A DNA stretch of 64,000 nucleotides from Oscillospiraceae bacterium (GCA_009780275.1 WRAI01000003.1:1-64000); one strand, 5' to 3'; numbered from the stretch's first letter, positions 33,846 to 42,470 are shown. Notes: generated by a model from the sequence alone, not told the origin. Made by a program: numbers and translations.

Positions 33846-35810
33846 CTACATCCCCGCTATCTCTTGAAATAAGCGCACATGTGAGCCGCGCGCATTATAA
33901 AACACCGGCGGCTGTCCCAGCGGTGCGCGCACTTCAATTTCACCGCCGTTGAACTCTTGCCCTGTCCAAATGTAAACCCAGTTTCCCTCGGGCAAAATCA
34001 GCCGGCGCTTAATGACTTTTGGCTCCATGACAGGCGCAACAAACAACTCACTCCCCAACATGTAAGCATCTTTATTTTTCATCAGCGCTTTATTATCAGG
34101 ATATGCCAAGGCAAGTGAGCGCATAATCGGCAAACCGTTTGCCGTATTTTCGCGAATGCAGTTGCGTAGGTACGGCGCCATTGCAGCATGTACACGTGTC
34201 AAACGCGCCATAATTTCGCCGGTTTCAGCATCGGTACCAAACTCCCAGTGCTCCCCTTCAATATGGCAGAACCGCATAACCGGCGTAAAGCAGGCAAATT
34301 CGCCCCAACGAATCATCAACTCTTTGGAACGCTTCGCCATCGTCGAGCGTGTGCCACCAATTGGCGCATGCGCCACGCCCATGCCCGACCACCCCAACGA
34401 CAATGCCGCCGTCAACGCCGACGGCAACCCGTCAACACGACCCCAACCCGTCGAATGTTCTCCCGTTTCCACCATAGGCGCACAACCACCTACACCCGCG
34501 CCGCCGGCATGGACATAGAAAACGGCTTCTGCCTCACGGCTGTACTCTCGCACCACTTCTTGGTTGAGTTTCGCCCATAGCAGCGGCCATTGGTTGTGCA
34601 CAGCAATGGGACTTTGGCGTGAATGCAATACTACATCAGGCGGGAAAAAGCCGCCTAAATCGGCAAAATAGCCGTCAAACCCGAGCGCGAGGACATTATT
34701 CTTAATGATATGTTTAAACCACTCGACGGCCTCGGGATTGGTCAAATCCAAATGTCCTGCCATAAAGCCGCCCATATCGTGGATGGCGACACCGCCTTCA
34801 GGCTTGCGCATGAGATAGCCTTTCATAGACGCCTCGGAAAACAACCGTCCTTCAATACTAAAATGCGGGTTAATATATGCCATTGTCTTGATGCCTTGCG
34901 AAGTGAATTGCTTGATGAGTTCGGGCAACAACGGGTACATTTCTTGATTCCATACCCAGTCATAAAAAGGTTGCTGCGTGTCGGTATCCTGCCGCAGCCC
35001 CGTCCAATCACGGATGCAAAGTGTACCAATAACGGCATTGGCGTTAACTGCCTTTTCGATTTGTGACAACATGCTTTGCAGTCCGCCACCGATATCCATC
35101 CATGCGCCGGTATAACACCACTGCGGCAACAGCGGCTGCCGCCCCGTGGTGCGTGTCAACGCTTTAAGCGCGTGTTGCGGCGACTCGGCCGCGCCGGTGA
35201 CAATTGCCGCAGGCGTACCCCATGTTTCCACGGTCAAATGTCGCGCACCGGTAAAATCAAACGCCGCATAACCTTTGGTGTCAATATGCACAAATACTGA
35301 ATCTTCAGTGACAAAAGTGCTTTGCGGGTAACTGCCTGTACCACGATCGCCCGGCACGCTGACTTCCGGTAGTTGTCCATGCGGCAAGCGCTCCTCACGC
35401 AGCCACAATGAAATAGCCTTGTTACGCAAATCTCCATGCTTGTATTGTGCGCCACCGCCATAAACAGCAATACCAGGGCGGCACGGGAAACGAAACCAAA
35501 ATTGATTATACCGATTGCCGGCGCGATGCGGACGCAAAACAACGCTATCATCCACCTCTTCAACGCTAAACGTGATAGAAAACTCGTTGTCGGCAAACCG
35601 AATGGTCTTTCGTGCTGCATCGTGCTGTGCATACGGCAAGCCTGTTTTGCCTTTAACCTTATTTTTAAGTTGCCAGCCATCGCTGTACCCCTTAATTTTC
35701 TGCGCGCCGGCTGCCGCTGTGATAAACGGATTATCGGGCGCATGGTCAATCACTACCCTGTCGTTGTGTAGGATACGCAAGATATTTCCGCGATTTTCGA
35801 TTGTCAGCAT
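33846..35810 (-). CDS. Glycoside hydrolase family 31
   Basis: 654 residues from the ATG at 35810 (GAGGTAA about 8 bases upstream). The N-terminal beta domain leads into the (beta/alpha)8 barrel. The nucleophile Asp 384 is in GFDGYFADLGGFFP, and the expected acid/base loop is ETGEHSTGW (Glu 451 where relatives have Asp). VDGLPSALTAALSLGWSGMG follows, which resembles the sulfoquinovosidase (YihQ) branch. From memory, residues that bind sulfonate in YihQ (Arg and Trp in the loop after RDWTG) are Gln 280 and Tyr 283 here. So it is a GH31 alpha-glycosidase of uncertain substrate. It has no signal peptide and is probably cytoplasmic. Confidence 0.88.
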   Translation of the reverse strand: MLTIENRGNILRILHNDRVVIDHAPDNPFITAAAGAQKIKGYSDGWQLKNKVKGKTGLPYAQHDAARKTIRFADNEFSITFSVEEVDDSVVLRPHRAGNRYNQFWFRFPCRPGIAVYGGGAQYKHGDLRNKAISLWLREERLPHGQLPEVSVPGDRGTGSYPQSTFVTEDSVFVHIDTKGYAAFDFTGARHLTVETWGTPAAIVTGAAESPQHALKALTRTTGRQPLLPQWCYTGAWMDIGGGLQSMLSQIEKAVNANAVIGTLCIRDWTGLRQDTDTQQPFYDWVWNQEMYPLLPELIKQFTSQGIKTMAYINPHFSIEGRLFSEASMKGYLMRKPEGGVAIHDMGGFMAGHLDLTNPEAVEWFKHIIKNNVLALGFDGYFADLGGFFPPDVVLHSRQSPIAVHNQWPLLWAKLNQEVVREYSREAEAVFYVHAGGAGVGGCAPMVETGEHSTGWGRVDGLPSALTAALSLGWSGMGVAHAPIGGTRSTMAKRSKELMIRWGEFACFTPVMRFCHIEGEHWEFGTDAETGEIMARLTRVHAAMAPYLRNCIRENTANGLPIMRSLALAYPDNKALMKNKDAYMLGSELFVAPVMEPKVIKRRLILPEGNWVYIWTGQEFNGGEIEVRAPLGQPPVFYNARGSHVRLFQEIAGM

Positions 35811-35909
35811 ATAAATTACCTCTATGTATCGTAAGCGTGATACCCTCATCACACCGTGTTCAGCACTAACTGTAAACTTTCCGCGCGATGAAACACCGCG
35901 CCCTGCCTA

Positions 35910-37247
35910 TCAAGACAACTGCAACAACACGCTCCGCACCGTTTCTGTTGCCAAATTGTCGGGCGTGATATAGCGCCTGGCTGTTTGCGCGTCCATCCCC
36001 GCCTCAACTGCCGTAGTGAGCAACCGCACCGCATGACATGCGCCGTCGCCCATTAAATGCGCACCGATGAGCCGGTTGGTGTTGCTATCCTTTATGATGG
36101 TGACATGCCCGTTACCGGCAAAGCGTTGCGAGTCGGCATACGACAACGGCAATGTTGCCAATCGCGGCTCAATGTCTTTTTTTACAGCCGTCTCCATGGT
36201 ATAGCCGACACTCGCCATCTCCCCCAGCGCCTCCATAAACGTTGGAATAGCGTGATAACGCACCTGTGCCGGCGTACCACACATATTGGCAACGGCAACT
36301 TCTGCTTCGCGATACGCCGTTTGTGCAGTATAGGTCTTGCCGTTGCAATCGCCTGCGGCATAAACAGCAGGCACACTGGTGCGCGCGCGCGCATCGGTCA
36401 CAATCGCACCCTCACTTCGGTGCAATCCAATGCTGGATAGTCCGATACCGCGCGTAACGGGCAATCTATACCGACAAAACAGCACGCGCTCACACTCATA
36501 ACGCACAGCACCGTCAGGCGTGTCAAAAAGCGCAAAGCCGAAACCGACATCGGTCAGCTTTGCTTGTGTGATAATAGTGACGCCCATAGCTTGTAAATGC
36601 CGCATTAAGTTCTCGGTCGTTGTTTGGTCCAATACATCAGCACACGTGATGCGACTGTCGAGCATGGTGACTTTACAACCACCCGCGCTGAGCAATGCCG
36701 CCCATTGCAACGACGGAATATTGGTGCCGACAATCAAAATTGAGGACGGCAGCGCGCCCTGTAACAACGGCTGACCGCTGGTCAGCAGCGTGCCGTATTC
36801 GATGGCATTCATTGCTGACGGCAAATGCGCAATGGCAGGCAATGAGCCTGTCGAAAGCAAAATACGTTTGGCACGCACAACATCACCCTCGCCGCGTAAA
36901 ACAAAACTCTCTTGCGTGGGCGTGTCAAATCCCGCTGACATGCCTCGAAGTTCAACACCTAAACGTTCAAGTGTTTTCTGCTGTTGATCGCGCATAAGGT
37001 CAATGTTCTGCCGTACGCGGTTCATCGCACCCGCCAAATCATACTGCTGCGCACGGTCGAGCGTACGCGCTTGAAACAATGTTAAATCGCGCAGCAACGC
37101 ACCCATCGGCACAGAACCAGCCCTGAAAGTATTGCCGCCTAACTGCGCCTTCTCCAACAAAATGGTAGACATGCCCGCCGACGCGGCCGCTTCCGCCGCT
37201 TTACAGCCGGCCGCGCCGCCGCCTACGATTGCTAAATCATAAACCAT
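35910..37247 (-). CDS. Lipoamide-dehydrogenase-like flavoprotein lacking the redox cysteines
   Basis: 445 residues. The FAD motif DLAIVGGGAAGCKAAEAAA and later YAAGDCNGKTYTAQTAYREA are intact, and an NAD Rossmann motif (ILIVGTNIPSLQWA) lies near 170. The two-cysteine disulfide normally found as GGTCLNxGCIPSK reads GGNTFRAGSVPMG here, with Thr 40 and Ser 45 in place of both Cys. The C-terminal catalytic HPT-x-x-E is also missing (RRYITPDNLATE). It therefore cannot do disulfide chemistry. Another NAD(P)H:flavin function, or a dead regulator, is likely. The start at 37247 has GGGAG 11 bases upstream; an ATG at 37265 overlaps that site. Confidence 0.85.
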   Translation of the reverse strand: MVYDLAIVGGGAAGCKAAEAAASAGMSTILLEKAQLGGNTFRAGSVPMGALLRDLTLFQARTLDRAQQYDLAGAMNRVRQNIDLMRDQQQKTLERLGVELRGMSAGFDTPTQESFVLRGEGDVVRAKRILLSTGSLPAIAHLPSAMNAIEYGTLLTSGQPLLQGALPSSILIVGTNIPSLQWAALLSAGGCKVTMLDSRITCADVLDQTTTENLMRHLQAMGVTIITQAKLTDVGFGFALFDTPDGAVRYECERVLFCRYRLPVTRGIGLSSIGLHRSEGAIVTDARARTSVPAVYAAGDCNGKTYTAQTAYREAEVAVANMCGTPAQVRYHAIPTFMEALGEMASVGYTMETAVKKDIEPRLATLPLSYADSQRFAGNGHVTIIKDSNTNRLIGAHLMGDGACHAVRLLTTAVEAGMDAQTARRYITPDNLATETVRSVLLQLS

Positions 37248-37249
37248 GC

Positions 37250-37278
37250 TTGAACACACTCCCATTTTGCTGTATACT
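37250..37278 (+). promoter_or_regulatory. Promoter of the epimerase gene
   Basis: TTGAAC (37250-37255), 17-base spacer, TATACT (37273-37278), 24 bases before the ATG at 37303. It overlaps the start region of the divergent flavoprotein gene. Confidence 0.6.
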
Positions 37279-37302
37279 TACCCTATCAAAGGGGGAATTA
37301 TC

Positions 37303-38250
37303 ATGAAAATTTTAATGATCGGCGGCACGGGCATCATCAGCACTGCTGTCACTGAATTGCTTGTGACACAAGGATATGATGTCACGCTTGTCCATCGCAA
37401 TGGCCGTGTGCCAAATGTGCGAAACATTCTATGCCCCGTCGAGCAATTGTCCGAACATCTCGGCAATGAAACATTTGACGTCGCTATCAATTGGATTTGC
37501 TATACGCCAGAAGACATGACGCGTGACCTTGCGCAGTTCACAGGCCGCGTGGCGCAATATATCTTTATCAGTTCAACGGTCGTGTATGACCGTCCGACAC
37601 AGCCGTTGCTCGTACGTGAAGATGCACCGCATGTGACAAGAGGCTGGCCATATGCTATGCAAAAATCCGCTTGTGAGCGCATGTTGCAAGAACAATGCTT
37701 GCTGCCGTACACCATCGTACGCCCATCACATACCTATGGACGCGGCAAACTCCCTGCACCTATGGCACAAACCAAACAATATTGGAGCATTGCTGACCGA
37801 TTGTTACGCCGAAAGCCTTTCATCGTGCCGGGCGACGGCACATCAGTATGGACATTAACGCACAGCACCGATTTCGCGCGCGGCTTGTTGCCATTGCTCG
37901 GCAACAAACAAGCACTTTGGCAAGACTATCATCTCACGTCATCCGAATGGTTAACATGGCGGCAAATTCTCGACATTACGGCCAAAGCATTGGGTGTCGA
38001 GGCAATCACTGTGCCGATGTGCAGCGTTGAAATTGAACAACAATTGCCGCAATACCAATACACATTGACCTGCGACAAAGCGTTCAGCGCACTCTTCGAC
38101 AACAGTAAGCGGTTGGCTCTTAATGCGTCAGCAGATGCAGTTATACCATTTGCTGAAGGGATACGCCGCGAACTGGCGTATTATGATGCACATCCTGAAT
38201 GCCGCACGGTCGACAATGCATACAATGCAGCATTGGACTCGCTCTTGTAG
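37303..38250 (+). CDS. NAD-dependent epimerase/dehydratase family protein
   Basis: 315 residues. The start at 37303 has GGGGG 9 bases upstream. The glycine-rich NAD motif is ILMIGGTGIIST. Catalytic Ser/Tyr/Lys of the extended SDR fold are seen as FISSTVVYD and YAMQKSACERML (Tyr-x3-Lys/Gln, where the motif reads YAMQK). TIVRPSHTYGRGKLPAP is the substrate-binding loop. It acts on a nucleotide-sugar or related carbonyl substrate; the exact one is unknown. It is divergent from the flavoprotein gene. Confidence 0.85.
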   Translation: MKILMIGGTGIISTAVTELLVTQGYDVTLVHRNGRVPNVRNILCPVEQLSEHLGNETFDVAINWICYTPEDMTRDLAQFTGRVAQYIFISSTVVYDRPTQPLLVREDAPHVTRGWPYAMQKSACERMLQEQCLLPYTIVRPSHTYGRGKLPAPMAQTKQYWSIADRLLRRKPFIVPGDGTSVWTLTHSTDFARGLLPLLGNKQALWQDYHLTSSEWLTWRQILDITAKALGVEAITVPMCSVEIEQQLPQYQYTLTCDKAFSALFDNSKRLALNASADAVIPFAEGIRRELAYYDAHPECRTVDNAYNAALDSLL

Positions 38251-38360
38251 AGGCGAATGATCTTGCCCGCCACCGTCCCCTACCGACCATTCTACACCAA
38301 TTAACATATTATGTAAAGGGCTAATACGCATATTCTCGACAAAAATTTGTATGCAATAAA

Positions 38361-38384
38361 AAAGCGGGCGACAAAATGCCGCCC
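38361..38384 (-). terminator. Terminator of the corrinoid-protein gene
   Basis: On the minus strand GGCGGC-ATTTT-GTCGCC followed by CGCTTTTTT. The stem is 6 bp with one G-T pair. Confidence 0.55.
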
Positions 38385-38392
38385 CTGAAAAC

Positions 38393-39028
38393 TTAGACTA
38401 AAACCGCCTCTTTCGCCCATACTGCCGCTGTTGCCGCGTCGTCGGCGTAACCATCTGCGCCGATTTCTTTACAAAATGCTTCATTGACCGGCGCACCACC
38501 TACCATGACTTTAACATTATTACGCAGGCCGCTGTTGCGCAATAGTTCCATCGCCTCAGTCATAGCAGGCATAGTCGTGGTCAACAGTGCCGACATACAC
38601 AACAAATTGGGTTTACGCTCACGCACGGCATCACAAAACGCCTGCGCCTCAACATCCACACCGAGATCAACGACTTCAAACCCCTTGCCTTCCAGCATAA
38701 TTTTTAAGATATTTTTACCAATGTCGTGCCTGTCACCGCGTACCGTACCGATAACGGCAACGCCCAGCGCGTTTGCCTCATCGTTGAGATAGGGTTTGAG
38801 CATTGCCGTCGCTGTATTCATCACCCGCGCTGCAAGCATGACTTCCGGAATATACATCTCATTGCGCGCGAATGCACCGGCAACCACATCCATGCCTTTG
38901 AGCAATCCGTTCTGCAAGATGTCTGATGCCGCAATACCCTCCGCCAGAGCTGTTTCAACCAACGGTGTGATGTCATTGCGTTTGCCGCTGATAACGCAGT
39001 CGGCGAGTTGTTGCAAGATGTTTTCCAT
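38393..39028 (-). CDS. Corrinoid protein of a methyltransferase system (MtbC/MtmC type)
   Basis: 211 residues. The N-terminal helical cap (MENILQQLADCVISGKRNDI ... VVAGAFARNEMYIPEVMLAA) precedes a cobalamin-binding Rossmann domain. That domain has the D-x-H-x-x-G motif in GTVRGDRHDIGKNI, then DLGVDV and VGGAPVNEAFCKEIGADGYA. The His is the lower cobalt ligand. It shuttles methyl groups between a substrate methyltransferase and an acceptor, but neither a cognate methyltransferase nor a reactivating ATPase gene is in the window, so it is an orphan here. AGAGGT is 8 bases before the ATG. Confidence 0.92.
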   Translation of the reverse strand: MENILQQLADCVISGKRNDITPLVETALAEGIAASDILQNGLLKGMDVVAGAFARNEMYIPEVMLAARVMNTATAMLKPYLNDEANALGVAVIGTVRGDRHDIGKNILKIMLEGKGFEVVDLGVDVEAQAFCDAVRERKPNLLCMSALLTTTMPAMTEAMELLRNSGLRNNVKVMVGGAPVNEAFCKEIGADGYADDAATAAVWAKEAVLV

Positions 39029-39104
39029 AGCTTTTTACCTCTTTTCGTATTGATGGTTTTTACTGTTTCAATAATTTCAAACATAATAGCTCCTGATATA
39101 AACA

Positions 39105-39117
39105 TTCAAAATATAAA
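39105..39117 (-). repeat. 13-bp repeat TTTATATTTTGAA, copy downstream of the cassette
   Basis: Minus-strand TTTATATTTTGAA. The same 13-mer lies at 39833-39845 (minus strand) and 46989-47001 (plus strand), each in the same orientation relative to the cysteine-rich genes. Here it is just before the corrinoid-gene leader. Confidence 0.6.
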
Positions 39118-39161
39118 ATTTGTTTGATATTGCTTGCCGAGCAGTTAGCACGTCGGCTTGC

Positions 39162-39299
39162 CTATTTTCGACTACTCTCTATTCGTGCTTTCTTCTCTAA
39201 CTCAATCATTTCAGAATTGCATTTCAACATTTCGGGAATTACATCCTCGATTTTCGGTTTGTGTTCCTTTTGATATGCCAAAGTCGTGATTTCAGACAT
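39162..39299 (-). CDS. 45-residue gene, apparent miniature of the cysteine-rich family
   Basis: AGGAGG is 8 bases before the ATG at 39299, a strong site. The 45-residue product contains HKPKIEDVIPEMLKC and ends IELEKKARIESSRK. The 188-residue protein at 47033 has SKPKIEDVISECFGG near its N-terminus and LDLEKNARKESKS near its C-terminus. So this gene looks like that family with the whole middle, including the cysteine motifs, removed. It sits 21 bases after the 39321 family member, in the same transcript. Function unknown. Confidence 0.6.
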   Translation of the reverse strand: MSEITTLAYQKEHKPKIEDVIPEMLKCNSEMIELEKKARIESSRK

Positions 39300-39320
39300 T
39301 CGAATTTCCTCCTGCAAACA

Positions 39321-39815
39321 CTATTCACCGCTGTCGATGGCGTGTTTTCTCATTTCCATCAACTTTTTCGCGCATTCCACCGCCTCGGCGTTTGGTCCGG
39401 TGAAACCTATTGGAGTTTGACAAAGATCATCGTACTCACGGTTGAATATTATTCTTTGACGAGAACATCCAGCATCTGTATTGTGTCTGGGGCAACATTC
39501 ATCGCAATTATGAGCGTTCGCCCAAGCAATTTTTTTCATTTGTTCGTCAATCGGAAAACCATCAATTTCCTTAGCGAACTCATCCGGCATCCAAACTGTC
39601 CACGGTTCAGGGTATCCGGCAGGATGACTACTGCTGCCGAAGTAGAAATAGCATACTGTCACGCCTTTATATGTAGCCTTACAATCGTTTATACTTCCTT
39701 CGATAGTCATACCGATTGAAGCCAAATACTGCACAAAGATGAGTGCGTTTTTCTGTGTATCGCCAGTGAAATTTTCATTGATGTAATCTATGAATTGAGT
39801 ATTATGTTCTGACAT
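39321..39815 (-). CDS. Small cysteine-rich protein, family member 1
   Basis: 164 residues, not a family I can name. It is related to the protein at 47033: compare QYLASIGMTIEGSINDCKAT and YKGVTVCYFYF with DYLRTNKMSPTVISITSWKS and CKGKVICYVNF. Both then have a cluster of cysteines: NAHNCDECCPRHNTDAGC here and RCEDCNYCMKKYPDC there. A C-terminal helix with Lys/Arg and Met follows. The CxxC clusters suggest metal (zinc) binding. AGGAGAAATGAA precedes the ATG. It is AT-rich compared with parE upstream. The 13-bp repeat TTTATATTTTGAA lies in its leader. Confidence 0.7.
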   Translation of the reverse strand: MSEHNTQFIDYINENFTGDTQKNALIFVQYLASIGMTIEGSINDCKATYKGVTVCYFYFGSSSHPAGYPEPWTVWMPDEFAKEIDGFPIDEQMKKIAWANAHNCDECCPRHNTDAGCSRQRIIFNREYDDLCQTPIGFTGPNAEAVECAKKLMEMRKHAIDSGE

Positions 39816-39832
39816 TTCATTTCTCCTCTATG

Positions 39833-39845
39833 TTCAAAATATAAA
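39833..39845 (-). repeat. 13-bp repeat TTTATATTTTGAA in the leader of the 39321 gene
   Basis: Minus-strand copy, 18 bases before the start codon and shared with the leader of the related gene at 47033. With the copy at 39105 it brackets the 39162-39815 pair as direct repeats. Confidence 0.6.
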
Positions 39846-39859
39846 TTCTCTACCTCGAT

Positions 39860-41851
39860 TTACGACACTTCAATCTCCGCCAAATACTGCCCCCCATATT
39901 GAGCGATATGCTCTTTCCGTCCCGCCAAATTCTTGCCCAATAATAAGTCAAACACATTCGCCATTGCCTCTGCCTCTTCCGGCATGACGCGAATCAATCG
40001 CCGTGTAGCAGGATTCATTGTCGTTAAATTCATCATGTCCGGCTCATTTTCGCCCAAACCTTTGGAGCGCTGAATCGTATACTTCTGGTTGCCGATATCT
40101 TTTAATATTTCGGTCAAGTCCTCATCACTGTATGCAAACAGCGTCTTGTCCTTGGTGTTAATTTCAAACAGCGGACTCAGTGCAATATAAACCAACCCCT
40201 CGTTAATCAGCGTCGGCACAAGGCGGTACAGCATGGCAAGCACCATCGTACGAATGTGGAATCCATCAACATCGGCATCGGTGCAGATAATCACTTTGCC
40301 CCACCGCAACGCACCCAAATCAAAGGTGGGCAGGTCTTTTTGCTTGCTTTTGATTTCGACACCGCAGCCCAATACTTTGAGCAGATCGGTAATAATCTCA
40401 CTCTTAAAAATTTTAGCATAGTCTTCTTTCAGACAGTTCAAAATCTTACCGCGAATGGGCATAATTGCTTGAAAGTCAGCATCACGCGCCATTTTACAAG
40501 CGCCCAATGCACTGTCACCCTCGACAATGTACAGCTCACGCTGCGACACATCCCGGCTACGACAATCGACAAATTTTTGCACACGGTTTTGAATATCCAG
40601 CCCGCCCGACAGTTTCTTTTTGATGCCCAGCCGTGTTTCTTCGGCACGCTCACGACTGCGTTTGTTAATCAGCACTTGGTCAGCGATACGTAATGCGTCC
40701 TGCTTGTTTTCCAGGCAGTAAATCTCCCAATTTTGTTTGAGGAAATCAGTCATCGCCTCTTGGATGAACTTATTGTTGATGGCCTTTTTGGTTTGGTTTT
40801 CGTAAGAAGTTGCCGTTGAAAAATTGTTACTGACGAAAACAAGGCAGTCGGCAACATCTTGGAAAGTGATTTTTGACTCATTTTTAGTGTATTTTCCCTC
40901 TTGCTTGCAAAATCCGTCTAACGCCGACACGAACGCCGAACGCAATGCCTTGTCGGGCGAACCGCCATGCGCCAGCCATGAAGAATTGTGGTAATGTTCG
41001 ATATGGCTAATGGTTTGCGAAAAGCAGAATGCACAGGAGAGTTTGACCTTGTATTCCGGCTTGTCGGCACGGTCACGGCCTTTGCGTTCAGTTTGCCAGA
41101 ACGAGATGGGATTGAGTTTTTCGCCCGGTTCTTCATCCGTTTGTCCCACCAGTTCAGCAATATAGTCAGCAATGCCGTTGGTGTAAATGAAATCGGTCGT
41201 TTCAAATTTGCCGCCTACTTGGTTGCGAAAGCGAAATGTCACGCCGCTGTTGACAACAGCTTGGCGTTTGAGCATATCAGCAAAATACTCAGCAGAGACG
41301 GCGATGTCGGTAAAGACGTCGAGATCGGGTTTCCAGCGGATTCGTGTGCCGGTTTTCTTGCGTTCCAGCGGCTTGCTTTGCAACCCGCCAACATTTTCGC
41401 CGCGTTCAAAACGCAACGTGTACTCCTGCATATCGCGCCAAACGGTAACATCCATATATTCCGACGCATACTGTGTAGCACAAGAGCCTAAACCGTTGAG
41501 TCCCAGCGAATATTCATAGCTGCCGCCCTCGGCATTGTGATACTTTCCCCCGGCGTAGAGTTCACAAAAGACAAGTTCCCAGTTATAACGCCCCTCTTTT
41601 TCATTGTAGTCGACAGGGCAACCACTACCGGCATCTTCAACCTCAATGGAGTGGTCTTCAAAGCGTGTAACAGCAATGACTTTGCCGCGACCCTCGCGTG
41701 CCTCGTCAATGGAGTTCGATAAAATCTCAAAAACGGCGTGCTGACAACCTTCCAGCCCATCTGAGCCGAAAATAACGCCGGGACGTTTGCGAACACGCTC
41801 GGCACCTTTGAGTGCCGATATGGCTTGATTGTCATAAGTTTGTTTGCTCAT
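39860..41851 (-). CDS. parE: Type IIA topoisomerase B subunit (ParE/GyrB family)
   Basis: 663 residues. GHKL ATPase motifs are EILSNSIDEAR, DAGSGCPVDYN and LGLNGLGSCATQY; the transducer domain has the conserved QTKKAINN loop. The Toprim domain is ELYIVEGDSALGACKMA (with catalytic Glu), PIRGKILNCLK and ICTDADVDGFHI; the C-terminal RSKGLGENEPDMM is the family tail. Together with an A subunit it would decatenate DNA. The usual neighbour parC/gyrA is not downstream: instead comes the cysteine-rich cassette. Its start overlaps the stop of the upstream membrane-protein frame by 3 bases, and AAGGAG precedes the ATG. Confidence 0.9.
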   Translation of the reverse strand: MSKQTYDNQAISALKGAERVRKRPGVIFGSDGLEGCQHAVFEILSNSIDEAREGRGKVIAVTRFEDHSIEVEDAGSGCPVDYNEKEGRYNWELVFCELYAGGKYHNAEGGSYEYSLGLNGLGSCATQYASEYMDVTVWRDMQEYTLRFERGENVGGLQSKPLERKKTGTRIRWKPDLDVFTDIAVSAEYFADMLKRQAVVNSGVTFRFRNQVGGKFETTDFIYTNGIADYIAELVGQTDEEPGEKLNPISFWQTERKGRDRADKPEYKVKLSCAFCFSQTISHIEHYHNSSWLAHGGSPDKALRSAFVSALDGFCKQEGKYTKNESKITFQDVADCLVFVSNNFSTATSYENQTKKAINNKFIQEAMTDFLKQNWEIYCLENKQDALRIADQVLINKRSRERAEETRLGIKKKLSGGLDIQNRVQKFVDCRSRDVSQRELYIVEGDSALGACKMARDADFQAIMPIRGKILNCLKEDYAKIFKSEIITDLLKVLGCGVEIKSKQKDLPTFDLGALRWGKVIICTDADVDGFHIRTMVLAMLYRLVPTLINEGLVYIALSPLFEINTKDKTLFAYSDEDLTEILKDIGNQKYTIQRSKGLGENEPDMMNLTTMNPATRRLIRVMPEEAEAMANVFDLLLGKNLAGRKEHIAQYGGQYLAEIEVS

Positions 41852-42357
41852 AGATAACTCCTTGTAAAGTGAACCGCAAGCGTTGCAACGACAACGGCGG
41901 CGGTAATAATGGGCAAAGTTTTGCCGAATGGTGCTTGAGGGTATTTATTGCGCCCGACGTACGCTACAATCAGTCCGCTAACAAGCGGCAAAGCCATGAG
42001 TATAAGCTTAAAAACCCCACCCCGCGCAAAAATCTACATAAAATCTACATCAGCAACAGCAATCCCGCGATTAAGTTCGATAAGGAAAAAAATTATCACA
42101 GGCACAGCAAAGGGGAACTGCCGCCAAAATGCGGACTCGGGGCGGGTGAACTTCCTGCCATAGAACATTGCAGTGAGAACGTGAAATGCAAGCATTAAAA
42201 GAATAAATATTATAGTCGCGCCGTACCACTCCAAGCCAAAACCAAAACCCAACGCAAGAGTAAGCATCCCTGCCGCAAAATAAAATGCAATCCCCAAAAC
42301 AAGTTGAACCGCCCAAATCGAAAGGGCGTAGCCGATATTCCATAACTTGAATTTCAT
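41848..42357 (-). pseudogene. Small membrane protein gene split by an in-frame stop
   Basis: From the ATG at 42357 (GGGAGGTG 7 bases upstream) a hydrophobic protein of 107 residues runs to TAG at 42034. The same frame continues without interruption for about 60 codons (KLILMALPLVSGLIVAYVG, then LPIITAAVVVATLAVHF), ending CTATGA overlapping the parE start. At the break ATG TAG ATT TTT looks like a 12-base near-tandem copy of the preceding GTAGATTTT; removing it restores VDFARGG. The original was probably a 164-residue four- or five-helix protein coupled to parE. The second half might still be made from an ATG at 41997. Confidence 0.6.
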
Positions 42358-42420
42358 GGCACACACCTCCCTATTATAGTGCCAGTATACCAAATCTCAC
42401 AGCAAAAGACAAGCCTTGTC

Positions 42421-42449
42421 TTGACATACATTTCTATCTCTTGTACAAT
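42421..42449 (+). promoter_or_regulatory. Promoter of the 42471 lipoprotein gene
   Basis: TTGACA (42421-42426), 17-base spacer, TACAAT (42444-42449), about 15 bases before the ribosome site. Confidence 0.75.
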
Positions 42450-42470
42450 GGTTATAAAAGAGGTGCTGGT

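Noticed and set aside
41848-42060. The TAG in the membrane-protein gene as a pyrrolysine codon, given a corrinoid protein nearby
   Set aside because: The gene is a small membrane protein, not a methylamine methyltransferase, no pyl genes are visible, and the near-duplication explains the stop.
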